35,881 nucleotides of DNA from Acinetobacter brisouii (GCF_008993995.1 NZ_BKNN01000028.1:1-35881), one strand, 5' to 3'. Counted from the first letter of the stretch, positions 1 through 7,911 are shown. Made by a program: numbers and translations. The notes: generated by a model from the sequence alone, not told the origin.

Positions 1-126
1 GATTTGGTTTTGATGTAAATCGAATTGAGTAGAAAGTTCAGCGAGTGTGTGGTCGCCTTTAATTGCTGCGAGAGCAACTTTAACTTTAAACTCTGCTGAA
101 TGATTACGACGTTTTCTTCGTGTCAT
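1..126 (-). CDS. IS3-family transposase OrfA, N-terminal part
   Basis: This is the start of a transposase OrfA; only 42 codons are in the window and the frame stays open to the left edge. The N-terminus is very basic (MTRRKRRNHSAEFK). It is followed by the pattern KVALAAIKGD, LAELSTQFDLH and QNQI, which is the helix-turn-helix of IS3-family OrfA proteins that bind the element's ends. In this family OrfA is normally joined to OrfB by programmed frameshifting to give the active DDE transposase; that part is not visible here. The ATG follows a GGAGT-like ribosome-binding sequence (about 131-136 read on the minus strand). Too short for the track because it is cut by the window edge. Confidence 0.8.
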   Translation of the reverse strand, partial: MTRRKRRNHSAEFKVKVALAAIKGDHTLAELSTQFDLHQNQI

Positions 127-209
127 GGTTGACTCCAAAAACAAGCATTTCCCATGCTTATTGGGGAGTAGATTATCACTTATAGGCATGGTCTAAAATC
201 CTAGACCCA
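1..209 (-). mobile_element. IS3-family insertion sequence, left end (partial)
   Basis: The element runs off the left edge of the window. What remains is the 5' end of an orfA-type transposase gene, a short leader with its ribosome-binding region, and a probable outer end near 200-209, read on the minus strand as TGGGTCTAGG. Directly beyond it, from about 210, an amidase reading frame resumes in mid-protein, which fixes the boundary to within a few bases. The other end, the orfB gene and any target duplication lie outside the window, so the subgroup and exact terminus cannot be stated. Confidence 0.75.
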
Positions 210-746
210 CATCACCCTGATCTGCTTGGGCCAAACCCGCGCATGAACTATGAAATGGGTGCGAGCATGAAACTGACCGACTGTGTCTGGGCGCAAAAAA
301 CCCAAACCCAGTATTTTAAAGATTTCCAAAAACTGTTCGATCAATATGACCTGATCTTGTCGCCTGTAACGCCTGTTAGTCCTTTTTCATGGCAAAACCT
401 GTATTTAAGTGAAGTGAATGGCAAACCGCTAGAAAATTACTACCGCTGGTTATCGCTGACTTATGTGGTAACGCTGATGACCAACCCTGCACTGTCTTTC
501 CCACTCGGGCGTGATCATCTCAACATGCCATTTGGGTTACAGATGATCGCAGGCTTCCGCGAAGACACCACCTTGCTGCGTATGGCGGATGCCTTGGCGC
601 AGCACTGTGAACACGATCTTGATTTGGCGCAGCCACAACTCGATCTCAGTGTATTAATGCAAACGCATACCGACTTTAAAACAGGCATTGTCAATACCAG
701 TCAGATCCGCAAGATTGAGCATGATCAAACAGCGTCTACGGTTTAA
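210..746 (+). pseudogene. amidase, C-terminal fragment cut by IS3
   Basis: The frame encodes about 178 residues resembling the C-terminal end of amidase-signature enzymes, which hydrolyse amides with a Ser-Ser-Lys triad. Recognisable features are the stretch LILSPVTPVSPF, then NPALSFPLG, and the usual ending pattern GLQMIAGFREDTTLLRMADA. The glycine/serine-rich signature core with the catalytic residues would lie upstream and is missing. The frame is open back to about 210, where it meets the end of the IS3 element, so the first ATG at 243 is an internal methionine and not a true start. I infer insertional inactivation; the missing 5' part may lie on the far side of the element. Substrate unknown. 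Confidence 0.75.
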
Positions 747-779
747 GCTCCCCCCCCACATGGCAGTCGTTCGCGGCTG

Positions 780-1715
780 CTATGTGTCCTGCTCTTCCGT
801 CACCATTTCAGGCACAGCCAGTTCATCATATAAATATTCTAAAAACACCCGTGCCGCGTCAGGCAGGATTCGCCCACTCAACTTACACACTTCAATCGAT
901 AATGAGTTATTTAAAATATTGTCTTTTAACGGAATCGCCTTAATCAGATTTTGATTGAGATAAGATTTTAAAACCAGTTCGGTCGAGAGCGTGACCCCTC
1001 CTGCCAGTACATAAGACAAAATCGCGCTAATAGTATTGGAAGTAAAGATCGGCTCAATCACCCCACCCTGATGACTACAACGCACATCAAACACATCACG
1101 CAGCACAATGCCACGCGGTGGCAATGCCAAACGTACCGTTTCAAGCAGCGGTAAAGTAATGTTTTTTCGATCTGCCAGTTCATGCTGCGGGGTAACAATA
1201 CAGTAAATCGGGGCATTTAAACGGTGCAGCACCGAAATATCAGACTGCGGCACATGATTAAAGGTCACACCAATATCGGCAGTACCATCTTTAAGCTGTT
1301 TAATGACATTTTTACCGCTATCGGCATGCAGAAACACTTGAATACCGGGGTAATCTGCCTGAAATTTGGCAATAATCGAGGGTAAAAAATCCAGTGAAAA
1401 ACCTGTCGAACAAGCAATTTTAATACTGCCTTTATCCAAACCTTTCAGGGCATTGATTTCATTAAAGACCCGCTCGCTATCGAGTTGTAATTTCAGCGCA
1501 TAGGCCGCCAAAATTTCCCCTGCCGACGTGGGTTTCATGCCACGGGCTTTACGTTCGAACAGCAACACATTCAGATTGGATTCCAAATGGGCAATTTGCC
1601 GACTGATCGCAGATGAAGCCACATTGAGTTTAAGCGATGCCTCGGCAATTGAGCCACAGCGCACCACTTCCAAAAAATAGCGTAACGAGGTTTCCTGAAG
1701 AATTTTAGAGTTCAT
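780..1715 (-). CDS. LysR-family transcriptional regulator
   Basis: A LysR-type regulator of about 311 residues, usual size for the family. The N-terminal winged helix-turn-helix reads LRYFLEVVRCGSIAEASLKL then SSAISRQIAHLE, followed by the effector-binding domain of periplasmic-binding-protein fold (about residues 80-300). I chose the ATG at 1715, which places the helix-turn-helix close to the N-terminus as is normal; an upstream GTG at 1748 would add 11 residues. It is the last gene on the same strand as oprD, ridA, dadA and dsdA, 95 bases after dsdA. It is therefore the best candidate to control that cassette, probably with a D-amino acid or a breakdown product as co-inducer (inference). 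Most LysR genes are divergent from their targets, so this position is slightly unusual. Confidence 0.9.
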   Translation of the reverse strand: MNSKILQETSLRYFLEVVRCGSIAEASLKLNVASSAISRQIAHLESNLNVLLFERKARGMKPTSAGEILAAYALKLQLDSERVFNEINALKGLDKGSIKIACSTGFSLDFLPSIIAKFQADYPGIQVFLHADSGKNVIKQLKDGTADIGVTFNHVPQSDISVLHRLNAPIYCIVTPQHELADRKNITLPLLETVRLALPPRGIVLRDVFDVRCSHQGGVIEPIFTSNTISAILSYVLAGGVTLSTELVLKSYLNQNLIKAIPLKDNILNNSLSIEVCKLSGRILPDAARVFLEYLYDELAVPEMVTEEQDT

Positions 1716-1765
1716 TGTCCAAACTCGGGTCAATCCATGATGATTCACCCATCTTAAAAGATTGT

Positions 1766-1797
1766 TGCTGCACGCAGAAGCTTTTCTACGCGCAGCA
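1766..1797 (-). other. strong hairpin between dsdA and lysR
   Basis: Two 14-base arms (1766-1779 and 1784-1797) around a 4-base loop pair completely if two G-U pairs are allowed in the minus-strand transcript. The hairpin starts 13 bases after the dsdA stop and ends 50 bases before the lysR ATG. It is followed in the transcript by CAACAATCTTTT, not a clean U-run, so it may be a leaky terminator, an mRNA-stability element protecting dsdA, or an attenuator that lowers lysR expression. Confidence 0.6.
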
Positions 1798-1810
1798 GTG
1801 ATCGATTAAG

Positions 1811-3148
1811 TTAAGCAAAAGCTGTGCCTTGTGCTAAATATTTTTGCATTTCAGCTTCAGGCACCATACCGCCACCCGTTGCCCAGACCAAGTGAGTGGC
1901 ATGCTGCAACTGTTGTGCTGAGAAATGTTGCGCGTCTAGATAGTCTTGCGCCTGTGATACCACAACCGCACCATACATGCCTGCCAAAGCCGAAGGTTCC
2001 AGTTGAATGTCCTCAACATCACTCAACAAACGCAACATGTCATACAGACGTTGGTCATCGAGAGTGTAATAACCATCAATCAAACGCTGCATGGCACGCC
2101 CCACAAACCCCGACGCACGCCCCACTGCCAGACCATCGGCGGCAGTCAGGTTGTCAATGCCCAAATCCTGTACTGAAATCGCATCGTGTAAACCTGTATG
2201 CACACCCAGCAACATACACGGCGAATGGGTTGGCTCAGCAAAGAAACAATGCACATGATCGCCAAAAGCCAGTTTCAATCCAAATGCCACGCCACCAGGG
2301 CCACCACCCACCCCACAAGGTAAATACACAAATAATGGATGATCCGCATCGACCATGAGATTTTTTTGCTGGAATTGCTGTTTTAAGCGTTCGCCTGCCA
2401 CCGCATAACCCAAGAACAATGTCCGTGAATTTTCATCATCAATAAAAAAGCACTGCGGATCTTGAGCCGCTAAAGCACGTCCCTGCTCCACAGCCACGCC
2501 ATAATCCTGTTCGTATTCAACCACCGTCACGCCATTGGCACGCAACTTGTCTTTTTTCCATTGACGGGCATCTGCCGACATGTGCACCGTGACGCGAAAG
2601 CCCATTTTGGCACTCATGATGCCAATCGACATCCCTAAGTTGCCTGTCGAACCGACTGCAATCGCATACTGGCTAAAGAACTCTTGAAATTCAGGCGTAT
2701 ATAACTTGCGATAATCATCTTCAAGCGTGAGAAAACCTGCGTCAATCGCCAATTTTTCAGCATGTGCCAGCACTTCATAAATGCCACCACGCGCCTTGAT
2801 CGAACCCGAAATCGGTAAATGGCTGTCGAGTTTTAACCAAAGCTGCCCAAAAATCTCTTGCTGAGATTGCTGTTGTAAAGCGCTTTGCATTGCAGGAATC
2901 GCCACACATTCCGACTCGATTTTACCTTGTGTCGCTTCAAGCTCAGGAAATGCCAACATCAGATACGGGGCAAAACGCTGTAAACGGGCATGCGCCTGTG
3001 CTACATCTTCTGCGGTCAAACCCACATCTGCCAGTGCCACATCCAAGGTGGTGCTAGCGGGATTAAACCACATCGTTTCTTCTAAATTCTGTAGCTGTTT
3101 CAGCAACGGATACTCGGCAATAAGTTGATCGATTTGAATAGGTTGCAT
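1811..3148 (-). CDS. dsdA: D-serine ammonia-lyase
   Basis: This pyridoxal-phosphate enzyme converts D-serine to pyruvate and ammonia, releasing 2-aminoacrylate as an intermediate. At 445 residues it matches the E. coli enzyme (442). The PLP-binding lysine is K118 in SGSIKARGG, at the same number as in E. coli. The substrate loop GSTGNLGMS is at about 167-175, and the glycine-rich phosphate-binding loop CGVGGGPGG is at 278-286. The N-terminal part (residues 20-110) is the extra region that separates DsdA from threonine dehydratases. It follows dadA by 18 bases in the porin-ridA-dadA-dsdA operon, so it is probably co-transcribed. The ATG lies about 9 bases after a weak AAGAGCGAA sequence. Confidence 0.93.
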   Translation of the reverse strand: MQPIQIDQLIAEYPLLKQLQNLEETMWFNPASTTLDVALADVGLTAEDVAQAHARLQRFAPYLMLAFPELEATQGKIESECVAIPAMQSALQQQSQQEIFGQLWLKLDSHLPISGSIKARGGIYEVLAHAEKLAIDAGFLTLEDDYRKLYTPEFQEFFSQYAIAVGSTGNLGMSIGIMSAKMGFRVTVHMSADARQWKKDKLRANGVTVVEYEQDYGVAVEQGRALAAQDPQCFFIDDENSRTLFLGYAVAGERLKQQFQQKNLMVDADHPLFVYLPCGVGGGPGGVAFGLKLAFGDHVHCFFAEPTHSPCMLLGVHTGLHDAISVQDLGIDNLTAADGLAVGRASGFVGRAMQRLIDGYYTLDDQRLYDMLRLLSDVEDIQLEPSALAGMYGAVVVSQAQDYLDAQHFSAQQLQHATHLVWATGGGMVPEAEMQKYLAQGTAFA

Positions 3149-3166
3149 AACAGATTTCGCTCTTGA

Positions 3167-4417
3167 TTAAACTGCAATTCGGTTCGGTGAAAAAATATTT
3201 CGATCCGCAATCAGTTGGACTTGTCCTGTCATCATTTCCGCCAATAAACGTCCGCTGGCTGCACCCAAAGTAAAACCCTGGTGTCCGTGCCCAAAGTTAA
3301 ACCACAGCCCTTTGTGTCGTGGCGCCGCACCAATATACGGTTTCATATCGACACTACACGGGCGGCGACCCAGCCATGCAGGACTTGGTAAAGCTTCACC
3401 CAAGTCCAGCCAGTCACGGGCACGTTGCTGGGTTTTCTCCAGTTGCACAGGGGTTGCAGGTGCAGAAAAATGGGCAAACTCCGCACCCGTGGTCAGGCGT
3501 GTACCTTTTTTCATCGGGGCAAGCACATAGCCATATTCGGCATCAAGCATCGGACGAGTCAACTGACTACCCTGCGTATAATGTTGATGATAACCGCGTT
3601 TCACAAATAACGGATTGTCATAACCCAGTTCGCTAATAAATTTCGATGACCACGGGCCGAGTGCAACAACAACATCTGGCGCAGTGAACGTCTGCCCATC
3701 GGTCTGAACTTGCCATGCATGATCTTGCTGTTTGAGTTGTTGAATCTGGGCTTGAACCATTGTGCCGCCGAGTTGTTCAAACCATCGTGCATAACGCTGT
3801 ACCAGTTCACCGGGTTCAATCACACTCCACGGCTGTGTCCAGTGAATTCCGCCAATTAAAGGATGATCAGCTTTTAAATTTGGCTCAAGTTGACTGATTT
3901 GACTGACATTGAGAATCTGACTTGGCACGCCGTAACGCTGCTGACGATGCTCGGCATCCCGAATCCCGTCTTGCAAAGCTGCTTCACTACGATACAACTG
4001 AATCCAGCCATTTTTTAAAATCAGATCTTCCGCCTGTGCCTGAGCAATCAATTGCTGATGCTCTGCCAGTGCCACCCGAATCAGCACAGCATAATCTTTC
4101 GAAATCGCCTGATGGGTTTCTGGACTAGAATTACGCCAGTATTTCAACAATGGCGCAGCATATTCAGGCAAGGCATTTAAGTGATAATTCACCGCGCTAT
4201 CTTGTTTCAGCGCAACTTTAAACAAGCTTGCCCATTCACGCGGAAAGGCATATGGCTCAACGGCTTCACTCTGAATAATCCCTGCATTGCCATAGGAAGT
4301 TTCTGTGCCCGGCGCGGACTGATCAATCACCGTAACCGTATAGCCTTGCTGTTGCAAATGGATTGCGGTGCAAATTCCGACCATGCCTGCACCTAGCACC
4401 AAAACTTCTTTAGACAT
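3167..4417 (-). CDS. dadA: D-amino acid dehydrogenase-like FAD oxidoreductase (DadA family)
   Basis: A FAD-dependent oxidase/dehydrogenase of 416 residues (E. coli DadA 432). The FAD-binding Rossmann motif is at the extreme N-terminus: VLGAGMVG at 7-14, with the acidic VIDQSAPGTETSYGNAG following. The C-terminal FAD-contact segment FGHGHQGFTLGAASGRL is characteristic of DadA-type enzymes, which oxidise D-amino acids to 2-oxo acids and pass electrons to the membrane quinone pool. The gene sits 3 bases after ridA, and its ribosome site (AAAGGA) lies inside the last ridA codons, so translation is probably coupled. In this operon it would act on D-serine, D-alanine or related D-amino acids. Paralogues of this family also act on D-hydroxyproline or glycine derivatives, so the exact substrate is uncertain. 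Confidence 0.82.
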   Translation of the reverse strand: MSKEVLVLGAGMVGICTAIHLQQQGYTVTVIDQSAPGTETSYGNAGIIQSEAVEPYAFPREWASLFKVALKQDSAVNYHLNALPEYAAPLLKYWRNSSPETHQAISKDYAVLIRVALAEHQQLIAQAQAEDLILKNGWIQLYRSEAALQDGIRDAEHRQQRYGVPSQILNVSQISQLEPNLKADHPLIGGIHWTQPWSVIEPGELVQRYARWFEQLGGTMVQAQIQQLKQQDHAWQVQTDGQTFTAPDVVVALGPWSSKFISELGYDNPLFVKRGYHQHYTQGSQLTRPMLDAEYGYVLAPMKKGTRLTTGAEFAHFSAPATPVQLEKTQQRARDWLDLGEALPSPAWLGRRPCSVDMKPYIGAAPRHKGLWFNFGHGHQGFTLGAASGRLLAEMMTGQVQLIADRNIFSPNRIAV

Positions 4418-4420
4418 CGC

Positions 4421-4756
4421 TTATCCTTTTTTGGCAATCACAGTAATTTCAATTTTTGCATCAATCACCAAACCTGCAATCACGGTGGTTCTGACTGGAT
4501 AAGGCTGTGCAAAAAAACGTTCGTAAACTTGGTTAAATGCCGCAAAATCTGATTTATCGGTCAAATACACCGTGACACTGACCACATCATTTAAACTGGC
4601 TGACTGCTGTGACAACGTCTGTGCAATCTTATTCAGCACCAATTCAGTTTGTGCTTCAATCCCTTCAGGAATCGTGCCATCGGCATTTAAAGGCACTTCA
4701 CCTGACAGGAAAATAAATCCATGACTTTCAACGGCTTTAGAAAATGGAAGTTGCAT
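4421..4756 (-). CDS. Rid-family enamine/imine deaminase
   Basis: A 111-residue protein of the RidA (YjgF/YER057c/UK114) family. These small trimeric enzymes hydrolyse reactive enamines such as 2-aminoacrylate before they damage PLP enzymes. The catalytic arginine is R89 in PYPVRTTVIAG, the equivalent of R105 in E. coli RidA, and the family C-terminal strand IDAKIEITVIA is present. It is about 15 residues shorter than RidA at the N-terminus. The preceding oprD stop only 10 bases upstream leaves no room for a longer start. Ribosome site AGGATAAAACTG precedes the ATG. Lying between the porin and dadA/dsdA, it makes chemical sense: both DsdA (2-aminoacrylate) and DadA (2-imino acids) generate Rid substrates. 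Confidence 0.87.
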   Translation of the reverse strand: MQLPFSKAVESHGFIFLSGEVPLNADGTIPEGIEAQTELVLNKIAQTLSQQSASLNDVVSVTVYLTDKSDFAAFNQVYERFFAQPYPVRTTVIAGLVIDAKIEITVIAKKG

Positions 4757-4766
4757 CAGTTTTATC

Positions 4767-6056
4767 CTATTTTAAATGAAAGGTATACGTCAAAATAACG
4801 CGGGTTTGATCGATTCCACGATCTAGACTGGAACAAAAGGAAGCATGACGCAAGCGTAAAGACAGATTTTTAAACTTGCCCGACTGCACGGTATACGCCA
4901 GTTCAGTGTCACGTTCCCATTCTTTTTGCTCGGCTGAGTTGCCTGTAATTCTGGCATTTGAACCATGTAAATATTTATTGGACAAGACCAAACCTGGCAG
5001 ACCTAACCCTGCAAAATTATAGTCATAGCGTAACCACCATGTACTTTCATGCGGCAAGATAAAATAACTAACCATCACCGTAGTTGGTGTATAAGGCCCT
5101 GCACCTTTTAAGTACGGCAAGGCTTCACTGCCATCGACTTTTTGATAGCCCACATTAAATAAATGATGCTTGAGTTGATAGCTAAAACTCGAGGTGTACA
5201 TCTGGTTGCTGATGCTGCCCGCCAGTGCTTGCCCTGAATCATAAGAATTGAAGTAACGTAAATCGCTGGTGAATTTACCCTGCCCTAAGGGTTTGGTCAC
5301 TTTTAACCCCAAATAATGCTGGTCATAAGTATCTTTGAGCTGACTGAAATAGTAAGAAGCCTGTACGTCTGGACTGATTTTATAGTCCAGTCCTGCATAA
5401 ATAAAAGCATCACTCGAGCGACTTTGTGTATAACGGGTATAGCCTGTATCAATGCCCAAGTCGGTATAATCACTCGAATCCCGCTGCATGACCCGATCAA
5501 TGCGTCCCATACGAAAATTCACATCTTGTAACTGAGTTGACTCAAAACTCCAACCTCGAAAGGTTTGTGGAAATAGACGTGCATTATTGGGTAGCAACAC
5601 AGGCAAATTATCAGGCTGCAACGTGCCATATTTTAAAATATTGTTTTCATGTTTCACTTTGGCAGTGACACCAAGTCGTGCATAACCATCTTTTGAATTG
5701 TGTGCATAACTTGGTTCACCTGCTAATGTTGCAGTCGAGGTCGGCAACAACCCAGTCCCACTGGTTTCTGCACTCGAATACAATTTCGCACCAAGCATGG
5801 CACTGACATCTAAACCAACCCCAACTTTGCCTTCGGTATAGCCCGAATTAAAATTTAAAGTTGCTCCCTGTGCCCACTCTTCTTTTTTACTTTGCTGTGG
5901 GCGGGTTGCCGTTTTTTCATTACGGTAATCCGAGTCAAAATAATAATTCTGTAAAATCAGATCTGATTTAGCATCTTGGAAAAATTCTGCATGTGCTGCT
6001 GATCCCACAAAACCAGTGAAGCTGCTTAAAACCAAAATTGCTGATCGCCGATTCAT
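4767..6056 (-). CDS. OprD-family outer-membrane porin
   Basis: A 429-residue outer-membrane channel of the OprD/OccD group, which admits small carboxylate-bearing nutrients including amino acids. A Sec signal peptide (MNRRSAILVLSSFTGFVGSA, cut after AHA at about residue 23) is followed by the family opening FFQDAKSDLILQNYYFDSDYR. The rest is alternating beta-strand sequence, ending in a terminal strand TRVILTYTFHLK. I prefer the ATG at 6056 to the one at 6062 because GGGGA is then 6 bases upstream. It is the first gene of the D-amino acid operon, 10 bases before ridA. It therefore probably brings D-serine or a related compound into the periplasm; no inner-membrane permease is present nearby. 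Upstream are a putative promoter and a LysR-type dyad. Confidence 0.88.
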   Translation of the reverse strand: MNRRSAILVLSSFTGFVGSAAHAEFFQDAKSDLILQNYYFDSDYRNEKTATRPQQSKKEEWAQGATLNFNSGYTEGKVGVGLDVSAMLGAKLYSSAETSGTGLLPTSTATLAGEPSYAHNSKDGYARLGVTAKVKHENNILKYGTLQPDNLPVLLPNNARLFPQTFRGWSFESTQLQDVNFRMGRIDRVMQRDSSDYTDLGIDTGYTRYTQSRSSDAFIYAGLDYKISPDVQASYYFSQLKDTYDQHYLGLKVTKPLGQGKFTSDLRYFNSYDSGQALAGSISNQMYTSSFSYQLKHHLFNVGYQKVDGSEALPYLKGAGPYTPTTVMVSYFILPHESTWWLRYDYNFAGLGLPGLVLSNKYLHGSNARITGNSAEQKEWERDTELAYTVQSGKFKNLSLRLRHASFCSSLDRGIDQTRVILTYTFHLK

Positions 6057-6094
6057 CCCCATTCCCCAATAAAAAATTCAATGGCTTGAGGATT

Positions 6095-6124
6095 AAGATA
6101 GAAGCGATCTTGCATTCTCGACAA
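6095..6124 (-). promoter_or_regulatory. putative sigma-70 promoter of the oprD-ridA-dadA-dsdA operon
   Basis: Read on the minus strand, TTGTCG (6119-6124) and TATCTT (6095-6100) are separated by 18 bases, each matching the consensus at four of six positions. The predicted start would be near 6088, about 32 bases before the oprD ATG. It is a weak promoter by sequence, which fits one that needs an activator. Confidence 0.4.
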
Positions 6125-6146
6125 TCACTTTTTCCGCAATAAACCC

Positions 6147-6161
6147 TTGCCAAATTGGCAA
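6147..6161. promoter_or_regulatory. putative LysR-type operator
   Basis: TTGCCAAATTGGCAA is a perfect dyad with 7-base arms and contains the T-N11-A pattern (6148-6160) of LysR-family recognition sites. Its centre lies about 66 bases upstream of the start predicted from the promoter at 6095-6124, the classic position of the LysR recognition site. The likely partner is the LysR protein encoded at the end of the same operon. Confidence 0.5.
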
Positions 6162-6357
6162 CTTAAAACAGCCTAGCCACGCTATTGAGGATGGATTTAA
6201 GTCAAGGTTCATCAATTTAGATGCAATAAGACAATAGCCTCATCAAAAAATATTAATCTTAGAAGAGATCACTGATTAGACATTAAATTTTATACTTATT
6301 AATAAAAATCAATGTATTAAAATAAATATATACGATTATTCATTTTTAACAGGCAAC

Positions 6358-6392
6358 AAAAAAGGCTCAGTTTTTTCAAACTCAGCCTTTTT
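6358..6392 (-). terminator. rho-independent terminator after tRNA-Leu
   Basis: AAAAAGGCT and AGCCTTTTT form the outer stem and AGTTT/AAACT the inner stem, with a single C-C mismatch between them and a 7-base loop. The minus-strand transcript continues in U residues. It lies 33 bases beyond the tRNA 3' end and probably ends the tpiA-secG-tRNA-Leu transcript; by symmetry it could also work in the other direction. Confidence 0.8.
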
Positions 6393-6425
6393 GTTTGGTA
6401 ACAACATTTTATATTTCTAAAATGT

Positions 6426-6510
6426 TGGTGCGGAAGGGGGGACTTGAACCCCCACGCCCGAAAGCACTACCACCTCAAGGTAGCGTGTCTACCAATTCCA
6501 CCACCACCGC
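6426..6510 (-). tRNA. tRNA-Leu (anticodon GAG)
   Basis: The minus strand gives a complete 85-base tRNA with the CCA end encoded at 6426-6428. The anticodon stem CTACC/GGTAG encloses loop TTGAGGT, so the anticodon is GAG (bases 6474-6476), reading CUC and CUU. The T arm has GGGGG/CCCCC around TTCAAGT. The extra arm is long, as in class II tRNA-Leu. The acceptor arms GCGGTGG and CTTCCGC pair except for a U-U opposition at positions 5-68 and a G-U at 6-67. It follows secG on the same strand, a common arrangement in gamma-proteobacteria. Confidence 0.95.
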
Positions 6511-6562
6511 ATGTGGGTGCATTCTATTCGCTTCATTCAAAAAAGAAAAGTCTTTCTTGAGA

Positions 6563-6895
6563 TTAATTTGCAGTTTTTTGCGTGGTTGATGAAGTTTCAG
6601 TCGAATTATTTGCAGGTGCTGTTACAGGTACATTTGTTGCACCCAAGCTATACGCATCTGCTGTTTGCTTCTTGGCAAATACAGCCAATGTAATACTGGT
6701 GACAAAAAACAATGCAGTTAAAATAGCCGTTAAACGAGTCAAAAAGTTGCCTGATCCAGAAGCACCAAATACAGTTGCAGCACCGCCGCCACCAAAAGAT
6801 GCACCCGCTTCAGCGCCTTTACCTTGTTGTACCAAGATCAAGACAATCATCATCACTGCCAATAAAATATGCACAACCAATACAAATGTATGCAT
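6563..6895 (-). CDS. secG: preprotein translocase subunit SecG
   Basis: A 110-residue inner-membrane protein with the SecG plan. Transmembrane helix one is at residues 3-22 (VLVVHILLAVMMIVLILVQQ). It is followed by the conserved cytoplasmic loop QQGKGAEAGASFGGGGAATVFG, which is the family signature, then helix two (about 52-72) and a low-complexity Thr/Asn-rich tail. SecG assists SecYE in protein export by easing the SecA cycle. AAGGAG lies 7 bases before the ATG. It follows tpiA by 11 bases and precedes tRNA-Leu, so tpiA, secG and the tRNA probably share a transcript. Confidence 0.95.
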   Translation of the reverse strand: MHTFVLVVHILLAVMMIVLILVQQGKGAEAGASFGGGGAATVFGASGSGNFLTRLTAILTALFFVTSITLAVFAKKQTADAYSLGATNVPVTAPANNSTETSSTTQKTAN

Positions 6896-6906
6896 GTTAA
6901 ATCTCC

Positions 6907-7704
6907 TTAAGATTGGCTTACAGCAAATGCTTGTGCAATTTGATAGAACGATTCTGCATTTAATGAGGCACCGCCCACTAAAGCACCATTAATATCTGGA
7001 CATGCTGCAAGCTCTTGAGCATTTTCAGGTTTAACACTACCACCATATAAAATGGCAATGTTTTGACCTGCTGTGCTTAATTGTGTCAAACCTGCACGAA
7101 TTTTTTCATGCATGGCTTGTGCATCTTGTGCCGATGCTGTTTTTCCTGTGCCAATCGCCCAAATGGGTTCATAGGCAATCACGATTTGCTTTTGCCAATG
7201 TTCCTCACCAATCACTGGAGCAACATCACAAATTTGTTGTAAAACGATCTGTTCAGCTAAACCTTGCTCACGTTGCTCAAGTGTTTCACCAACACAGTAA
7301 ATTACGGTTAAGCCTTCAGCTAATGCCTGTGTAATTTTGGCTTTCAATACATCTGGGGTATCACCAAGCAATTCACGGCGTTCAGAATGTCCAATCAAGA
7401 CATAACCAATTTGACTATCTGCAAGTAAAGTTGCACTGACCTCACCTGTAAATGCGCCAGTTGCCGCAAAACGTGAAACATCTTGTGCCACAGTATGCAC
7501 AGTCCGTGGTGCATTGTCTAATTGCACCTGTACCCGATTTAAAGCAATTGCAATCGGCGCAACTGCTAAATGACATTGTTGTTCTGAGATCGGAGCTTGC
7601 TGCAAATATTGTTTAAATTGTTCAATCCATTGCAGGGAATTCGCCCAAGTAGGGTTCATTTTCCAGTTACCAATCACCCAAGGTACAATTGCCGAACCCG
7701 ACAT
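6907..7704 (-). CDS. tpiA: triosephosphate isomerase
   Basis: This glycolytic/gluconeogenic enzyme interconverts dihydroxyacetone phosphate and glyceraldehyde 3-phosphate in the cytoplasm. The family landmarks are all present: substrate lysine in GNWKMN near the N-terminus, electrophilic histidine in IGHSERR, catalytic glutamate in [11 protein letters not shown] with the flexible loop after it, and the phosphate-binding [10 protein letters not shown] and [10 protein letters not shown] chose the ATG at 7704 (265 residues), which follows AAAGG by about 9 bases; a GTG three codons upstream (7713) has no space for a ribosome site. It is the first gene of the tpiA-secG-tRNA-Leu unit, divergent from pilB. 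Residues MSGSAIVPW precede the usual start of the fold, a small extension. Confidence 0.96.
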   Translation of the reverse strand: MSGSAIVPWVIGNWKMNPTWANSLQWIEQFKQYLQQAPISEQQCHLAVAPIAIALNRVQVQLDNAPRTVHTVAQDVSRFAATGAFTGEVSATLLADSQIGYVLIGHSERRELLGDTPDVLKAKITQALAEGLTVIYCVGETLEQREQGLAEQIVLQQICDVAPVIGEEHWQKQIVIAYEPIWAIGTGKTASAQDAQAMHEKIRAGLTQLSTAGQNIAILYGGSVKPENAQELAACPDINGALVGGASLNAESFYQIAQAFAVSQS

Positions 7705-7911
7705 ACACGACACCCTTTCAAGAAAATGGGCTTATTTTACACAGTTTTTTTTAAATTGAAGCTTTTTTTGCTTTTTTATACAATTTAATCTCACAAGGCT
7801 GTTTTTTCTATCAAAATAAGCAACCTTGTATATATTCAATTTTTTTGTTTTTTATAAAGGGTTAAATGCTTAGAATTGGAAACATCAAAATACCATGCCT
7901 TAAATTTGGGC

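Noticed and set aside
750-757. Run of eight C residues just after the amidase fragment stop
   Set aside because: A short homopolymer outside coding sequence; no feature depends on it, and it may be a sequencing-sensitive site only.
1831-2358. A 175-residue open frame on the plus strand
   Set aside because: It is antisense to dsdA and gives a Pro/His/Gln-rich product typical of a shadow frame.
7798-7835. ACAAGG...CCTTGT inverted repeat between tpiA and pilB
   Set aside because: Six-base arms over a long AT-rich spacer are expected by chance, and no U-run or promoter relation supports a function.
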